Assembly (NCBI GenBank): GCA_016872835.1
Contig: VGYX01000001.1
Coordinates: 62,001 to 126,000 of the forward strand
Reading direction: 5' to 3'
Length of the DNA stretch: 64,000 bases
Origin: Planctomycetota bacterium
GTDB lineage: Bacteria > Planctomycetota > Phycisphaerae > Phycisphaerales > SM1A02
Shown: piece by piece, positions 1 to 7,108 of the stretch
Layout of the letters: every line of letters begins with the position of its first letter
Numbering within the stretch: position 1 is the first letter of the stretch
The notes under the pieces: generated by a model
What the model saw: the letters and a program-made list of their open reading frames with translations, nothing else
The model's database searches: none
What the model was told of the DNA's origin: nothing
Program-made: the position numbers and the translations under genes

Positions 1-533
1 GCGCGATCCATGCGGCACGCAACGGTTTCGTGCCCCGAAACGCGCGACTGATCTGTCTGGAGAACTCGCGCAGCTTCCCGCACGACAGTCCGATCGGGGC
101 GGGCGCGATCCTGCGCGTCGGGGACCGCCTGAGCGTGTTCGCTCCCGGCCTCACGAACGAGCTCAGTGATCTCTTCGGCGCGACACGTACCAAGGATCCG
201 TCGTTCCGATTCCAGCGCAAGCTCATGCCGGGCGGCGCCTGCGAGGCGACCGCATTCGCGACGCACGGCCTCGAAAGCACCTGCCTCTGCCTGCCGCTGG
301 GCAACTATCACAACATGGTGGACATTGACGGCGTGCAGTCGGGCCGGAAGAAGGCGACGGTCGGCGGCGAGTTCGTGTCGATGGCCGACTTCGAGTCGCT
401 CGTGCGCATGATCGAGATCGCGGCGAAGGGCCTGGGAGATCGCGACGGATGGCGACGCGGTTCCATGAAGCTGATGGACATGCTGCACCGTCGCGGTCGC
501 ACGCTGCTGAAGCCTGGCCGCTCGCACCGTTAG
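1..533 (+). CDS. M42-like metallo-aminopeptidase, C-terminal part
   Basis: The frame is open from base 3 with no start codon, so the gene enters from outside the window and only about 176 C-terminal residues are seen. The segment GGACEATAF followed by LPLGNYHNM resembles the C-terminal metal-binding end of M42/M20-type zinc peptidases, where an acidic residue and a late His bind the metals. The family removes N-terminal amino acids from peptides in the cytoplasm. The segment SFPHDSPIGAGAILRVGD is also compatible with that fold. The stop codon TAG is the first half of the -10 hexamer of argS, which begins 9 bases later. The other zinc ligands lie upstream of the window, so exact substrate class is unknown and M20 cannot be excluded. 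Confidence 0.65.
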   Translation, partial: AIHAARNGFVPRNARLICLENSRSFPHDSPIGAGAILRVGDRLSVFAPGLTNELSDLFGATRTKDPSFRFQRKLMPGGACEATAFATHGLESTCLCLPLGNYHNMVDIDGVQSGRKKATVGGEFVSMADFESLVRMIEIAAKGLGDRDGWRRGSMKLMDMLHRRGRTLLKPGRSHR

Positions 534-536
534 ACT
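531..536 (+). promoter_or_regulatory. argS -10 element (TAGACT)
   Basis: TAGACT, preceded by CGT, ends 6 bases before the argS ATG. A start 7 bases downstream of the hexamer would fall on the A of ATG, giving a leaderless mRNA. It overlaps the stop codon of the preceding gene. No convincing -35 hexamer is visible. Confidence 0.5.
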
Positions 537-542
537 CGACCC

Positions 543-2384
543 ATGGCCTCGTGTGACCCTGTCGCCCTGCTGGAGCAGGCCTTCCGTGCCGGTATCGCCG
601 CGGCGACCGGCACCGACGCGGCCTCAGTCGATCCGCAGGTCAAGGCCAGCGCCGATCCCAAGCACGGCGACTTCCAGTGCAACGCTGCGCTGGCGCTCGC
701 GAAGGCCGCCAAGGCCAACCCAAGTGAACTGGCGCGGCGCATTCTGGCGGCCACGCCGCTGTCGGGACTCGCGGAGCGAACGGACATCGCGGGCCCGGGC
801 TTCATCAATGTCTGGCTGTCGCAGGGCGCGCTTGGCCACCTGCTTGCCGGCATGGACGCACCCGAACTTGGCATCGATCCCGCCCCGCTGCCGCATGCGG
901 TGGTGATCGACCTGTGTGGCGTGAACGTTGCCAAGCAGATGCACGTGGGGCACCTGCGTGCCACGGTGATCGGCGATGTGATGGCGCGGCTGCACGAGCG
1001 ACTGGGTCGCAAGGTCTGGCGCGAGAACCATCTGGGCGACTGGGGTCTCCCCATCGCGATGACGCTGGCGAGCCTGCGCAGGCAGAAGCGTGACTTCGCA
1101 CGACTGACGCTGGACGATCTGAACACCGCCTACCGCGCCGCCCAGGCCGAGGGGAAGAGTGACGAGGCGGGACAGGCCGCGGCGATCGCGTGCGGCGCGG
1201 GACCGCATCGACTGGCGGAGTTCGACGCACAGAATGGGCCCGCTCTCGCTGCCGAGCGCGACGCGAAGGCCACCCTGCTGAAGCTGCAATCGGGCGATCC
1301 CGCGACCGTGGCCGACTGGCAGCGGCTCATCGATGTGACCATGGCCGAGGTCTTCGCGACCACCCGCACCTTGGGCGTGAAGCTGGGCCCCGAGCACTCG
1401 CGCGGCGAGAGCTTCTACCGCGAGCGCCTGGGCCCGGTGATCGAGGCGTTCGTCTCGAAGGGACTCGCGCGCGAGGATCAGGGCGCGATCGTCGTGCATT
1501 ACGCCGACCGCGATCGACCCATGCTCATCCGAAAGGCGGATGGCGGTTTCCTGTACGCCACCACCGACCTAGCGGCGGTGCGCTTTCGCGTGCAGGAACT
1601 CGACGGCGGCCGCGTGATCTACGTGGTCGACGCTCGTCAGCGCGACCACTTCAAGGACGTGTTCGACGGAGTCCGGCTGATCGGATGGGACGCGCTGCGT
1701 GACGGAACGCGAGCCGAACTCTCGCACATGCAGTTCGGCACCGTGCTTGGCAAGGACAAGCGTCCCCTGAGGACGCGCAGCGGCGAGAACTTCACGCTGA
1801 AGGCGCTGCTGGACGAGGCGATCGAGCGCGGCATACAGCAGGTCTTCCGGCGCGCCGCCGAGACCGATGCACCCACCCATGGCCTGCGCGAGACGGACCT
1901 GCGCGCGATCGGCGCAGCCGTGGGCATCGGCGCCGTGAAGTACGCCGATCTCTCCGGCGACCCGGTGAAGGACTACGTGTTCGATCTCGATCGCATGATC
2001 GCCTTCGAGGGCGATACCGGGCCGTACATCCAGTACGCGCACGCGCGCATCGCCAGCCTGATCGCACGATCGGGCGAGAGCGCGGCGGCGATCGCGGCGG
2101 CCACCTACGCCCCCATCGAACCCGCGGAGCGCCATCTTGCGCTTTGCCTGCTCCGTTTCCCGGCCGTCGTGCTGGCCGCCGCCGAGCATCAGGCGCCGCA
2201 GCGAGTCTGTGCCGCCCTGCACGAACTGGCCAACGCCTATGCCAGCTTCTATCAGGCGTGTCCCGTGCTGAAGGCGGCCGATTCCGGCACGCGTCTCTCC
2301 CGCTTGCGGCTGTCCTCGCTGACGCAGCGGGTGCTGGCCGGTGGCCTCGATCTGCTCGGCATCGCGGCTCCGGATCGAATGTGA
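543..2384 (+). CDS. argS: arginyl-tRNA synthetase
   Basis: Class I synthetase that charges tRNA-Arg with arginine in the cytoplasm. The protein is 613 residues, slightly longer than the E. coli enzyme. The HIGH signature appears as HVGH at residues 134-137 within a segment reading NVAKQMHVGHLRATVIGD, and the KMSKS-equivalent loop is the degenerate KRPLRTRSG form usual in ArgRS. An N-terminal Add1-like domain precedes the Rossmann fold, and the C-terminal third is the helical anticodon-binding DALR domain (YADLSGDPVKDYVFDLDRM leads into it). The ATG has no Shine-Dalgarno site but a TAGACT hexamer ends 6 bases upstream. This is one of four synthetase genes in the first 26 kb. Confidence 0.97.
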   Translation: MASCDPVALLEQAFRAGIAAATGTDAASVDPQVKASADPKHGDFQCNAALALAKAAKANPSELARRILAATPLSGLAERTDIAGPGFINVWLSQGALGHLLAGMDAPELGIDPAPLPHAVVIDLCGVNVAKQMHVGHLRATVIGDVMARLHERLGRKVWRENHLGDWGLPIAMTLASLRRQKRDFARLTLDDLNTAYRAAQAEGKSDEAGQAAAIACGAGPHRLAEFDAQNGPALAAERDAKATLLKLQSGDPATVADWQRLIDVTMAEVFATTRTLGVKLGPEHSRGESFYRERLGPVIEAFVSKGLAREDQGAIVVHYADRDRPMLIRKADGGFLYATTDLAAVRFRVQELDGGRVIYVVDARQRDHFKDVFDGVRLIGWDALRDGTRAELSHMQFGTVLGKDKRPLRTRSGENFTLKALLDEAIERGIQQVFRRAAETDAPTHGLRETDLRAIGAAVGIGAVKYADLSGDPVKDYVFDLDRMIAFEGDTGPYIQYAHARIASLIARSGESAAAIAAATYAPIEPAERHLALCLLRFPAVVLAAAEHQAPQRVCAALHELANAYASFYQACPVLKAADSGTRLSRLRLSSLTQRVLAGGLDLLGIAAPDRM

Positions 2385-2387
2385 CCG

Positions 2388-2921
2388 TCACGCGCGCAGG
2401 AGCGCGCGAAGCCATACGGACAGGCCTGCCCAGCGCGAGACGGGGCGTGACTCGCGCGTGCCTTCCCGTGGCTTGGCTCGGCGCTTTTCGATCGGCACAA
2501 GCCGCACGTGCACCTCGGGTGCCACGCGCCGCACGAACTCGATCTCGTTCGCGGTGGTCTCCACCTCGCTGTAGCGGCGCCTCGGTGTGCCGCACATGCC
2601 GTGCTGCACCGCATGCGTAAGTTCGTGCACCAGCGCGATCCGGGCGTGAAGCGCCGCAGCCACCGGCACCCCCTCAGGAGGCGTGACCAGACCGGCCCGC
2701 ACGCGCCGATAGGTGTGCCAGCGCACCACCGACCCTCGCCCCACGCTGATCAGGATGTGCGGCCCCGCGAACCCATGGACGGCGCGTAGATAGAAGCGGC
2801 TCGCGCCACGTCGACGACGCCAACGGATCGGTACCGCCTCCAGCGCGCGCCGCTGCTCAGCAGACAGGGCTTCCTGCTCGCACACGAAGTCGATCGCCTC
2901 GCGCACGATCTGGCGCTTCAT
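2388..2921 (-). CDS. zincin-like metalloprotease of unknown role
   Basis: A 177-residue cytoplasmic protein with HELTH near residues 95-99 (HExxH zinc motif) followed by a second cluster, ETTANEIEF, whose Glu could be a third ligand as in gluzincins. No signal peptide or membrane segment is seen, and the C-terminus is Arg-rich. The start ATG at 2921 was chosen over one 45 bases upstream because the longer form would overlap the end of the dCMP deaminase gene. It is the last gene of the kinase-deaminase-zincin unit. The length and single metal motif recall SprT or minimal zincins, but no specific family is recognised, so only a protease-like fold is inferred. Confidence 0.75.
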   Translation of the reverse strand: MKRQIVREAIDFVCEQEALSAEQRRALEAVPIRWRRRRGASRFYLRAVHGFAGPHILISVGRGSVVRWHTYRRVRAGLVTPPEGVPVAAALHARIALVHELTHAVQHGMCGTPRRRYSEVETTANEIEFVRRVAPEVHVRLVPIEKRRAKPREGTRESRPVSRWAGLSVWLRALLRA

Positions 2922-2946
2922 GGCGGAGCCCAGCCTGCCGGACGCG

Positions 2947-3408
2947 CTAGCGGCGATAGTGCTCAAGGTTCACGCCCACTTCGCCCAGCACCAGCCTCGA
3001 CTTCTCGATGCTCTCGTTCCAATGCGCGTCGGGTCCGGCCAGATCCGGCTCCCACGTCACCACACGGGCGATTCCCGACTGCGCGACCGCAAGCGAACAC
3101 TGCACGCAGGGCGCGAAGCTGGTGTACATGGTGCATCCGGTGGCGCTGACGCCGTTGCGGCCGCACTGGATGATCGCGTTGAGTTCGGCGTGCACGACCA
3201 GGTCGTACTTCACCGGTCGCTGTAGTCGCTCGGGCAGGTCGGCGAATCCGCGAGGCAGGCCGTTGAAGCCCGTCGCCACGATCTGACGCGCCGGCGACAC
3301 GATCACGGCACCCACGCCGCGACTCGGATCCTTGCTCCATGTGGCGATCTGGTCGGCCAGCTGCAGGAAGCGGCGATCCCACTTCTCCGACGGCTGCGAC
3401 GCGGTCAC
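2947..3408 (-). CDS. deoxycytidylate (dCMP) deaminase family protein
   Basis: Zinc-dependent deaminase of 153 residues, predicted to convert dCMP to dUMP and so feed thymidylate synthesis. The signature residues are clear: H73-A-E75 and P100-C101-x-x-C104, with an N-terminal K-D-P-S-R and a GFNGLPRG loop that are typical of bacterial ComEB/dCMP deaminases. It is translated immediately after the Ser/Thr kinase gene, its start overlapping the kinase stop by four bases (ATGA), which implies translational coupling. A link between the kinase and nucleotide metabolism is suggested only by this neighbourhood. Confidence 0.92.
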   Translation of the reverse strand: MTASQPSEKWDRRFLQLADQIATWSKDPSRGVGAVIVSPARQIVATGFNGLPRGFADLPERLQRPVKYDLVVHAELNAIIQCGRNGVSATGCTMYTSFAPCVQCSLAVAQSGIARVVTWEPDLAGPDAHWNESIEKSRLVLGEVGVNLEHYRR

Positions 3409-4280
3409 GTGCCTTCCCGAACGCCGTTCGGCGGCATTTCCCAGCCGGAACCGCCCACCGTGCCCAGCGATTCAAGGCGCTGGATCACCTGAGTCATGCT
3501 GGGACGATCCTCGATGTGGACCTTCACGCAGTCCAGGATGAGGTCACCGAGCGCCTGCGGAATCGCGACATTCCGCTTCGAGGGATGCTCCGGCGGCTTG
3601 ATGCGTTCGATGTCGACCGTGGTGACGGTGCCGTCGCCGGCCGGTGGAACCGCCGTGGGGATCACCGAGCCCACAAGCACCCAGTGCATGGTGGCTCCGA
3701 GGTTGTACACGTCGGTGGCGGCCACGATCCCCTCACGGCGCGCCTGTTCGGGCGCGATGTAACCGGGCGTTCCCTGAATGCGCGACTTCTTCGTGTTGAT
3801 CGCGCAGGCCTGCCCAAGATCGATGATCTTGACATGGCCCGTCTCGTCGACCATCGCGTTGATCGGCTTCATGTCCGCATGCACAAAGCCCTTCTCGTGC
3901 ATGTGCTGCAGGCCTCGGGCGATCTGCCGGAACTGGTCCACGGCCTGGGTCAAGGTCTGTGGACGCCGCACGTCCATCGGATCCGCGTCGACGAGCTCCA
4001 TCAGCAGGCCGACCTCGACCTTCTTGAAGAGCTTTCGGACATAGGAGATCTTCAAGACGCCACGGACGTTCGGATGGTCAAGCTTGGACCCGATCGCGTA
4101 CTCCTGCTCGACCTGCTCTATGAAGCGCGCGTCCTTGTCCGTCTTCAGGATGACATGCTTGAGCGCCCAGACCTGCTTGGTCTTGGCGTCCTGAACCGCG
4201 TACAACTCGCTGGCCGCGCCCGAACCGAGCTTCGCGACGACCCGATAGCCAAAGAGTTCCTGTGGGGTGGTCGAATTCAT
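3405..4280 (-). CDS. Ser/Thr protein kinase, compact cytoplasmic Hanks type
   Basis: The 291-residue protein is a kinase domain only, without membrane segment or sensor domain. Visible motifs are the Gly-rich loop KLGSGAASELYAV (18-30), the ATP-binding Lys K41 in ALKHV, the catalytic loop HADMKPIN (134-141, HAD instead of the common HRD) and DLG at 154-156 instead of DFG, then APE at 176-178. The catalytic Asp136, Lys138 and Asn141 are retained, so activity is expected. Non-RD kinases often do not depend on activation-loop phosphorylation. It heads an operon with the dCMP deaminase and a zincin. A TAGACT promoter lies about 120 bases upstream, and a 25-codon ORF overlaps its start. Confidence 0.92.
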   Translation of the reverse strand: MNSTTPQELFGYRVVAKLGSGAASELYAVQDAKTKQVWALKHVILKTDKDARFIEQVEQEYAIGSKLDHPNVRGVLKISYVRKLFKKVEVGLLMELVDADPMDVRRPQTLTQAVDQFRQIARGLQHMHEKGFVHADMKPINAMVDETGHVKIIDLGQACAINTKKSRIQGTPGYIAPEQARREGIVAATDVYNLGATMHWVLVGSVIPTAVPPAGDGTVTTVDIERIKPPEHPSKRNVAIPQALGDLILDCVKVHIEDRPSMTQVIQRLESLGTVGGSGWEMPPNGVREGT

Positions 4281-4354
4281 GACGCTCGGTCAAGGCATCG
4301 GGTCAAAGGCCGCCTGCGCAGGAACCACTCCTGCTCGCCCCACTGCAACCGCAT
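4277..4354 (-). CDS. possible small upstream ORF (25 codons) coupled to kinase
   Basis: An ATG at 4354 opens a 25-codon frame ending in a TGA that overlaps the kinase ATG as ATGA. It reads MRLQWGEQEW then FLRRRPLTRCLDRAS. GGGG lies 4 bases, and AGGAG about 15 bases, upstream. The Trp-rich start and exact overlap suggest a translated leader that couples kinase translation, but chance cannot be ruled out for so short a frame. Confidence 0.35.
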   Translation of the reverse strand: MRLQWGEQEWFLRRRPLTRCLDRAS

Positions 4355-4407
4355 GAATCCCCGCGAAATCTCCTGATTCAGCGTTGTTCAGTCTTGAACG
4401 ATCAACG

Positions 4408-4413
4408 AGTCTA
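4408..4413 (-). promoter_or_regulatory. -10 element (TAGACT) of the kinase operon
   Basis: TAGACT on the minus strand, preceded by CGT as at argS and metF. A start near 4400 would give a leader of about 120 bases ahead of the kinase, in contrast to the very short leaders elsewhere. The leader contains the 25-codon ORF. Confidence 0.4.
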
Positions 4414-4449
4414 ACGGCGTCCCATCGGACTCGCAACGCACGGACCTTC

Positions 4450-5163
4450 TCAGGGATTACCGTCCCGAAGGATCGAATTCTCGAAAGACGAAACCTGGAA
4501 GAATCGCCCCGGACTCGTCGTGCCGGCGACATCGCTGTGAAGGTAGATGCGATCCGCCGGGATGCCCAGCGCAGACTGGATGCGGCGCACCAGCGACCCC
4601 AACTCGTGCATCTGGCGGTCGGTGAAGGGGCGACGATCGCCATTGCCGACCAGACAGATCGCGATCGCATGCCGATTCAAATCGTCCGCCGAAACCGCCT
4701 TGGAAGCCACACGTTCCACGCCACCCGATTGGCCCGGGGAGGCCGCCACGTGCGCGCCAGGCTGCTGTCGATGCCATCGTGCGCCCGCCTCGACGTACCC
4801 ATCCGGAAGTCCCTGACCGTTGCCCACGATGAAGTGGTAGCCAAGACCATCCAGGCCGGCCGACGCGTGCAGGCGTGCGATGCTGCCTGCATCTCCCGCC
4901 GGCGTGGCCGAATGATGGATCACGATCGCGTTCCAGCGCTCCCGATTCAGGGGTGCCTCTCGCGGCACGATTCCTTCGGACGCAGCGTCGGGTCCGATGA
5001 CGCTCATCGCGGTCACGGGCCGAGGCCCCTCGGCGTCACCCAGCACCAGCACGCCGCACGCCAACGCCATCGCCGCTCCAAAGGCTCCCCAGACCAGACG
5101 CGTCCGGCGTGAAATGCGCGCGGCATGCAGAGCGGGTCGGAGGATGGGGAGTGCGCGGCTCAT
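4450..5163 (-). CDS. N-acetylmuramoyl-L-alanine amidase-like protein (amidase_2/PGRP fold)
   Basis: A 237-residue membrane-anchored or secreted protein. After a basic N-terminus there is one hydrophobic segment (residues about 23-43), then an amidase_2 domain with IVIHHSATP (82-90, zinc His83/84), GYHFIVGNG (108-116) and YLHSDVAGTTSPG near the C-terminus. The family cuts the amide between MurNAc and the stem peptide, or binds peptidoglycan. The last motif lacks the Cys or His seen in some members, so catalysis should be checked. The ATG at 5163 is preferred. A TTG at 5223 would add 20 residues. It follows a small lipoprotein gene on the same strand. Confidence 0.85.
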   Translation of the reverse strand: MSRALPILRPALHAARISRRTRLVWGAFGAAMALACGVLVLGDAEGPRPVTAMSVIGPDAASEGIVPREAPLNRERWNAIVIHHSATPAGDAGSIARLHASAGLDGLGYHFIVGNGQGLPDGYVEAGARWHRQQPGAHVAASPGQSGGVERVASKAVSADDLNRHAIAICLVGNGDRRPFTDRQMHELGSLVRRIQSALGIPADRIYLHSDVAGTTSPGRFFQVSSFENSILRDGNP

Positions 5164-5228
5164 GGTTCGGCGACTTGCGTGACTATCGGATCGCTGCCAT
5201 TCGGATCTTCGGGGAAAACGCAATTTGC

Positions 5229-5474
5229 TCAGTTCGTCGGTGCAAGACGAGCGCGCAGTGCCGGCTTGGGATTGCCGAAGACGTCCGGCTCCTGCAGCGG
5301 CGTGAAGCGATCGCGAAGCGTGTCGGCACGCTGGTACTGCGTGCGCGGCTCACTTGCGGGGAAGAGAACCTTGTGGCAACCCGACGCAACCAGCGGTGTC
5401 ATCATCAAGCCCACGCACCACCACTTGTGGTTCGTCAATCGCAGCCAGCCGTTCCGCGCACCTGCCTCGGGCAT
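5229..5474 (-). CDS. small conserved lipoprotein of planctomycete type
   Basis: An 81-residue protein with an N-terminal basic/Trp region, a hydrophobic stretch CVGLMMTPLVASGC that ends in a lipobox-like A-S-G-C, and a short polar tail rich in Arg and Pro (KVLFPASEPRTQY, then DVFGNPKPALRARL). I recall similar short lipoproteins from Phycisphaerae, but function is unknown. The third in-frame ATG (5474) is preferred because a TATGAT hexamer ends 7 bases before it and itself overlaps the two upstream ATGs. It precedes the amidase gene, so an envelope role is likely by context. Confidence 0.65.
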   Translation of the reverse strand: MPEAGARNGWLRLTNHKWWCVGLMMTPLVASGCHKVLFPASEPRTQYQRADTLRDRFTPLQEPDVFGNPKPALRARLAPTN

Positions 5475-5481
5475 GAGGCCC

Positions 5482-5487
5482 ATCATA
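5482..5487 (-). promoter_or_regulatory. -10 element (TATGAT) of lipoprotein gene
   Basis: TATGAT after TCG on the minus strand ends 7 bases before the ATG at 5474 and overlaps two earlier ATG codons in the same frame, which therefore would not be in the mRNA. Confidence 0.45.
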
Positions 5488-5515
5488 CGAGCGCACCTTC
5501 GGATTCCAGCGCGTT

Positions 5516-6208
5516 TCAGGTGTCCCGCGAGCGGCTTCCCAGACTCCGCTTCATGGTCGTCTCGAACGCCAGTCGCTCCAGTGTCTCGGTGAAATCCACC
5601 GCCACAACCGCCACCGATCCGGACAGGCGAAGAGGCCGCGGTGCGAAGTTCAGGACCCCCCGAACCCCCGCGTGGACAAGCATTTCCGCAACAATCTGCG
5701 CTTCAGACGGCGGTACTGCCACGATGCCAAGCTCGGCTCCGGTGCGTCGAATCACATCAGCGACCGCCGACATGGGCTGCACGGTGTGACCCGCCAACTT
5801 CCGGCCGACGACGGACGGGGCCCGATCAAGGACTGCAACCAGGTCGAAACCCTCCTCCGCGAACCTGGGATAGGCCAGCAAGGCTCGGCCGATGTTGCCA
5901 GCTCCTACCAGCACCGCTTTCCAGGTCCGATGGAGACCCATCGAAGCACGCAGATCCTCCATCAGTTCGGGAATGGCGTACCCCACTCCGGGCTGCCCCG
6001 TGGCTCCGATGCTGGCGAGGTCCTTCCGAACCTGCGCATCCGCGACCCCGGAGGCCTCCCCAAGTTCCCGGCTGTTGATGTGGGATCGCTCCGTCTCGCC
6101 CCGCGCCTGCAAGGCACGCATGTACAGGCTCAGCCTTCGGGCGGTCGGCTTCGGGATTCGATGTGGCTGGGGCGCGCGTCGTGCGATCCGTAGACTGTAC
6201 CCATGCAC
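5516..6208 (-). CDS. rex: redox-sensing transcriptional repressor Rex
   Basis: Rex binds DNA when NAD+ is high and leaves it when NADH rises. The N-terminal winged helix contains INSRELGEASGVADAQVRKDL, and a Rossmann domain follows with VLVGAGNIGRALLAYP and domain-swap helix near the C-terminus (DFTETLERLAFE). The start is uncertain. The nearest conventional codon is the GTG at 6208, which overlaps the divergent metF start. The protein body begins at RIPKPTARRLSLY, and the only codon placed at the usual distance from a TAnnnT hexamer is an ATC at 6187. No ATG, GTG or TTG lies between 6208 and the ATG inside the DNA-binding domain. Targets are not evident in this window. Confidence 0.92.
   Translation of the reverse strand: MHGYSLRIARRAPQPHRIPKPTARRLSLYMRALQARGETERSHINSRELGEASGVADAQVRKDLASIGATGQPGVGYAIPELMEDLRASMGLHRTWKAVLVGAGNIGRALLAYPRFAEEGFDLVAVLDRAPSVVGRKLAGHTVQPMSAVADVIRRTGAELGIVAVPPSEAQIVAEMLVHAGVRGVLNFAPRPLRLSGSVAVVAVDFTETLERLAFETTMKRSLGSRSRDT
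6191..6199. promoter_or_regulatory. interleaved divergent -10 elements of metF and rex
   Basis: The nine bases TAGACTGTA contain TAGACT on the plus strand (6191-6196, 6 bases before the metF ATG) and TACAGT on the minus strand (6194-6199, 6 bases before an ATC codon in the rex frame). The two hexamers share three bases, so RNA polymerase could serve only one direction at a time. Confidence 0.4.
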
Positions 6209-7108
6209 ATTGCGGACATCCTGTCCCATGGCGTCAAAACCGCCAGCTTCGAGTTCTTCCCGCCCCAGAAGGACGCTGGATGGGAGAGCCTGTTCGATTC
6301 CATCCGGGAACTCGAGCAATTGGCGCCCAGCTTCGTCAGTGTGACCTATGGCGCGGGTGGCTCGACCCGCCAGCGCACCAATGAACTTGTGCTGCGGCTG
6401 CGGTCACAGACTTCGCTGGACCCGGTGCCCCATGTGACGTGCGTCGGCCATACCAAGGCCGAGGTGCAGGAGATCCTCGAGCGCTACGCCGCCGCGGGCG
6501 TGTCCAACATCCTCGCGCTTCGAGGCGACCCACCGAAGGACGGCACCCCCTCCGCCGGCGACTTTCCGCACGCGGCGGACCTGGTCCGTTTCATCCGTGC
6601 CTTCAACGAGAGTGGACGGCACCCGGATCCACGCGGGTTCGGCATCGGCGTGGCGGGCTTTCCGGAAGGCCATCCCGAAACCCCGAACACGCTTCGCCTG
6701 ATGGATCACCTGAAGGCCAAGGTCGAGGCAGGTGCCGACTGGATCTGCACGCAACTCTTCTTCGACAATCGCGCGTTCCTCGACTGGTCCGAGCGTTGCG
6801 ACCTCGCCGGCATCCGGGCCCCGATTCTCGCCGGCGTCATGCCGGTGCTGAGCACGGCGAACCTGGAGCGCATGGCCGAGCTGGCGGCGTGTACCCAGAT
6901 CCCGGCGAAGCTCATGCGCGCGCTCCAGCGGTGCGACGGCGATGCCGAAGGCGTGGAGCGCGTCGGCATCCACTGGGCCACGCAGCAGTGCCTGGAACTG
7001 CTGGATCACGGCGTCGCAGGCATCCACTTCTACACGCTGAATCGCAGCGCAGCCACGCGGGAGATCTTCCGCAATCTGGGTCTGAAGACTGCGGCGTCGC
7101 TGCGCTAG
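6203..7108 (+). CDS. metF: 5,10-methylenetetrahydrofolate reductase
   Basis: Flavoprotein of 301 residues that reduces methylene-THF to methyl-THF for methionine synthesis. The start MHIADILSHG leads into FEFFPPQKD, in which E17 matches the catalytic Glu of the family. Later hallmarks are SVTYGAGGSTRQRT, HVTCVGHTK, NILALRGDPP and IPAKLMRALQRC. The length equals the E. coli enzyme, with no C-terminal regulatory domain. Its TAG stop shares the palindrome CTAG with the TAG stop of the convergent gene, so the two genes overlap by three bases. It is divergent from rex. Confidence 0.97.
   Translation: MHIADILSHGVKTASFEFFPPQKDAGWESLFDSIRELEQLAPSFVSVTYGAGGSTRQRTNELVLRLRSQTSLDPVPHVTCVGHTKAEVQEILERYAAAGVSNILALRGDPPKDGTPSAGDFPHAADLVRFIRAFNESGRHPDPRGFGIGVAGFPEGHPETPNTLRLMDHLKAKVEAGADWICTQLFFDNRAFLDWSERCDLAGIRAPILAGVMPVLSTANLERMAELAACTQIPAKLMRALQRCDGDAEGVERVGIHWATQQCLELLDHGVAGIHFYTLNRSAATREIFRNLGLKTAASLR

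Noticed and set aside
5516-6208. Rex operator next to its own gene or in the tuf leader
   Set aside because: Only a TTGTGA half site (near 19911) was seen, not the full palindrome, so no operator is claimed.
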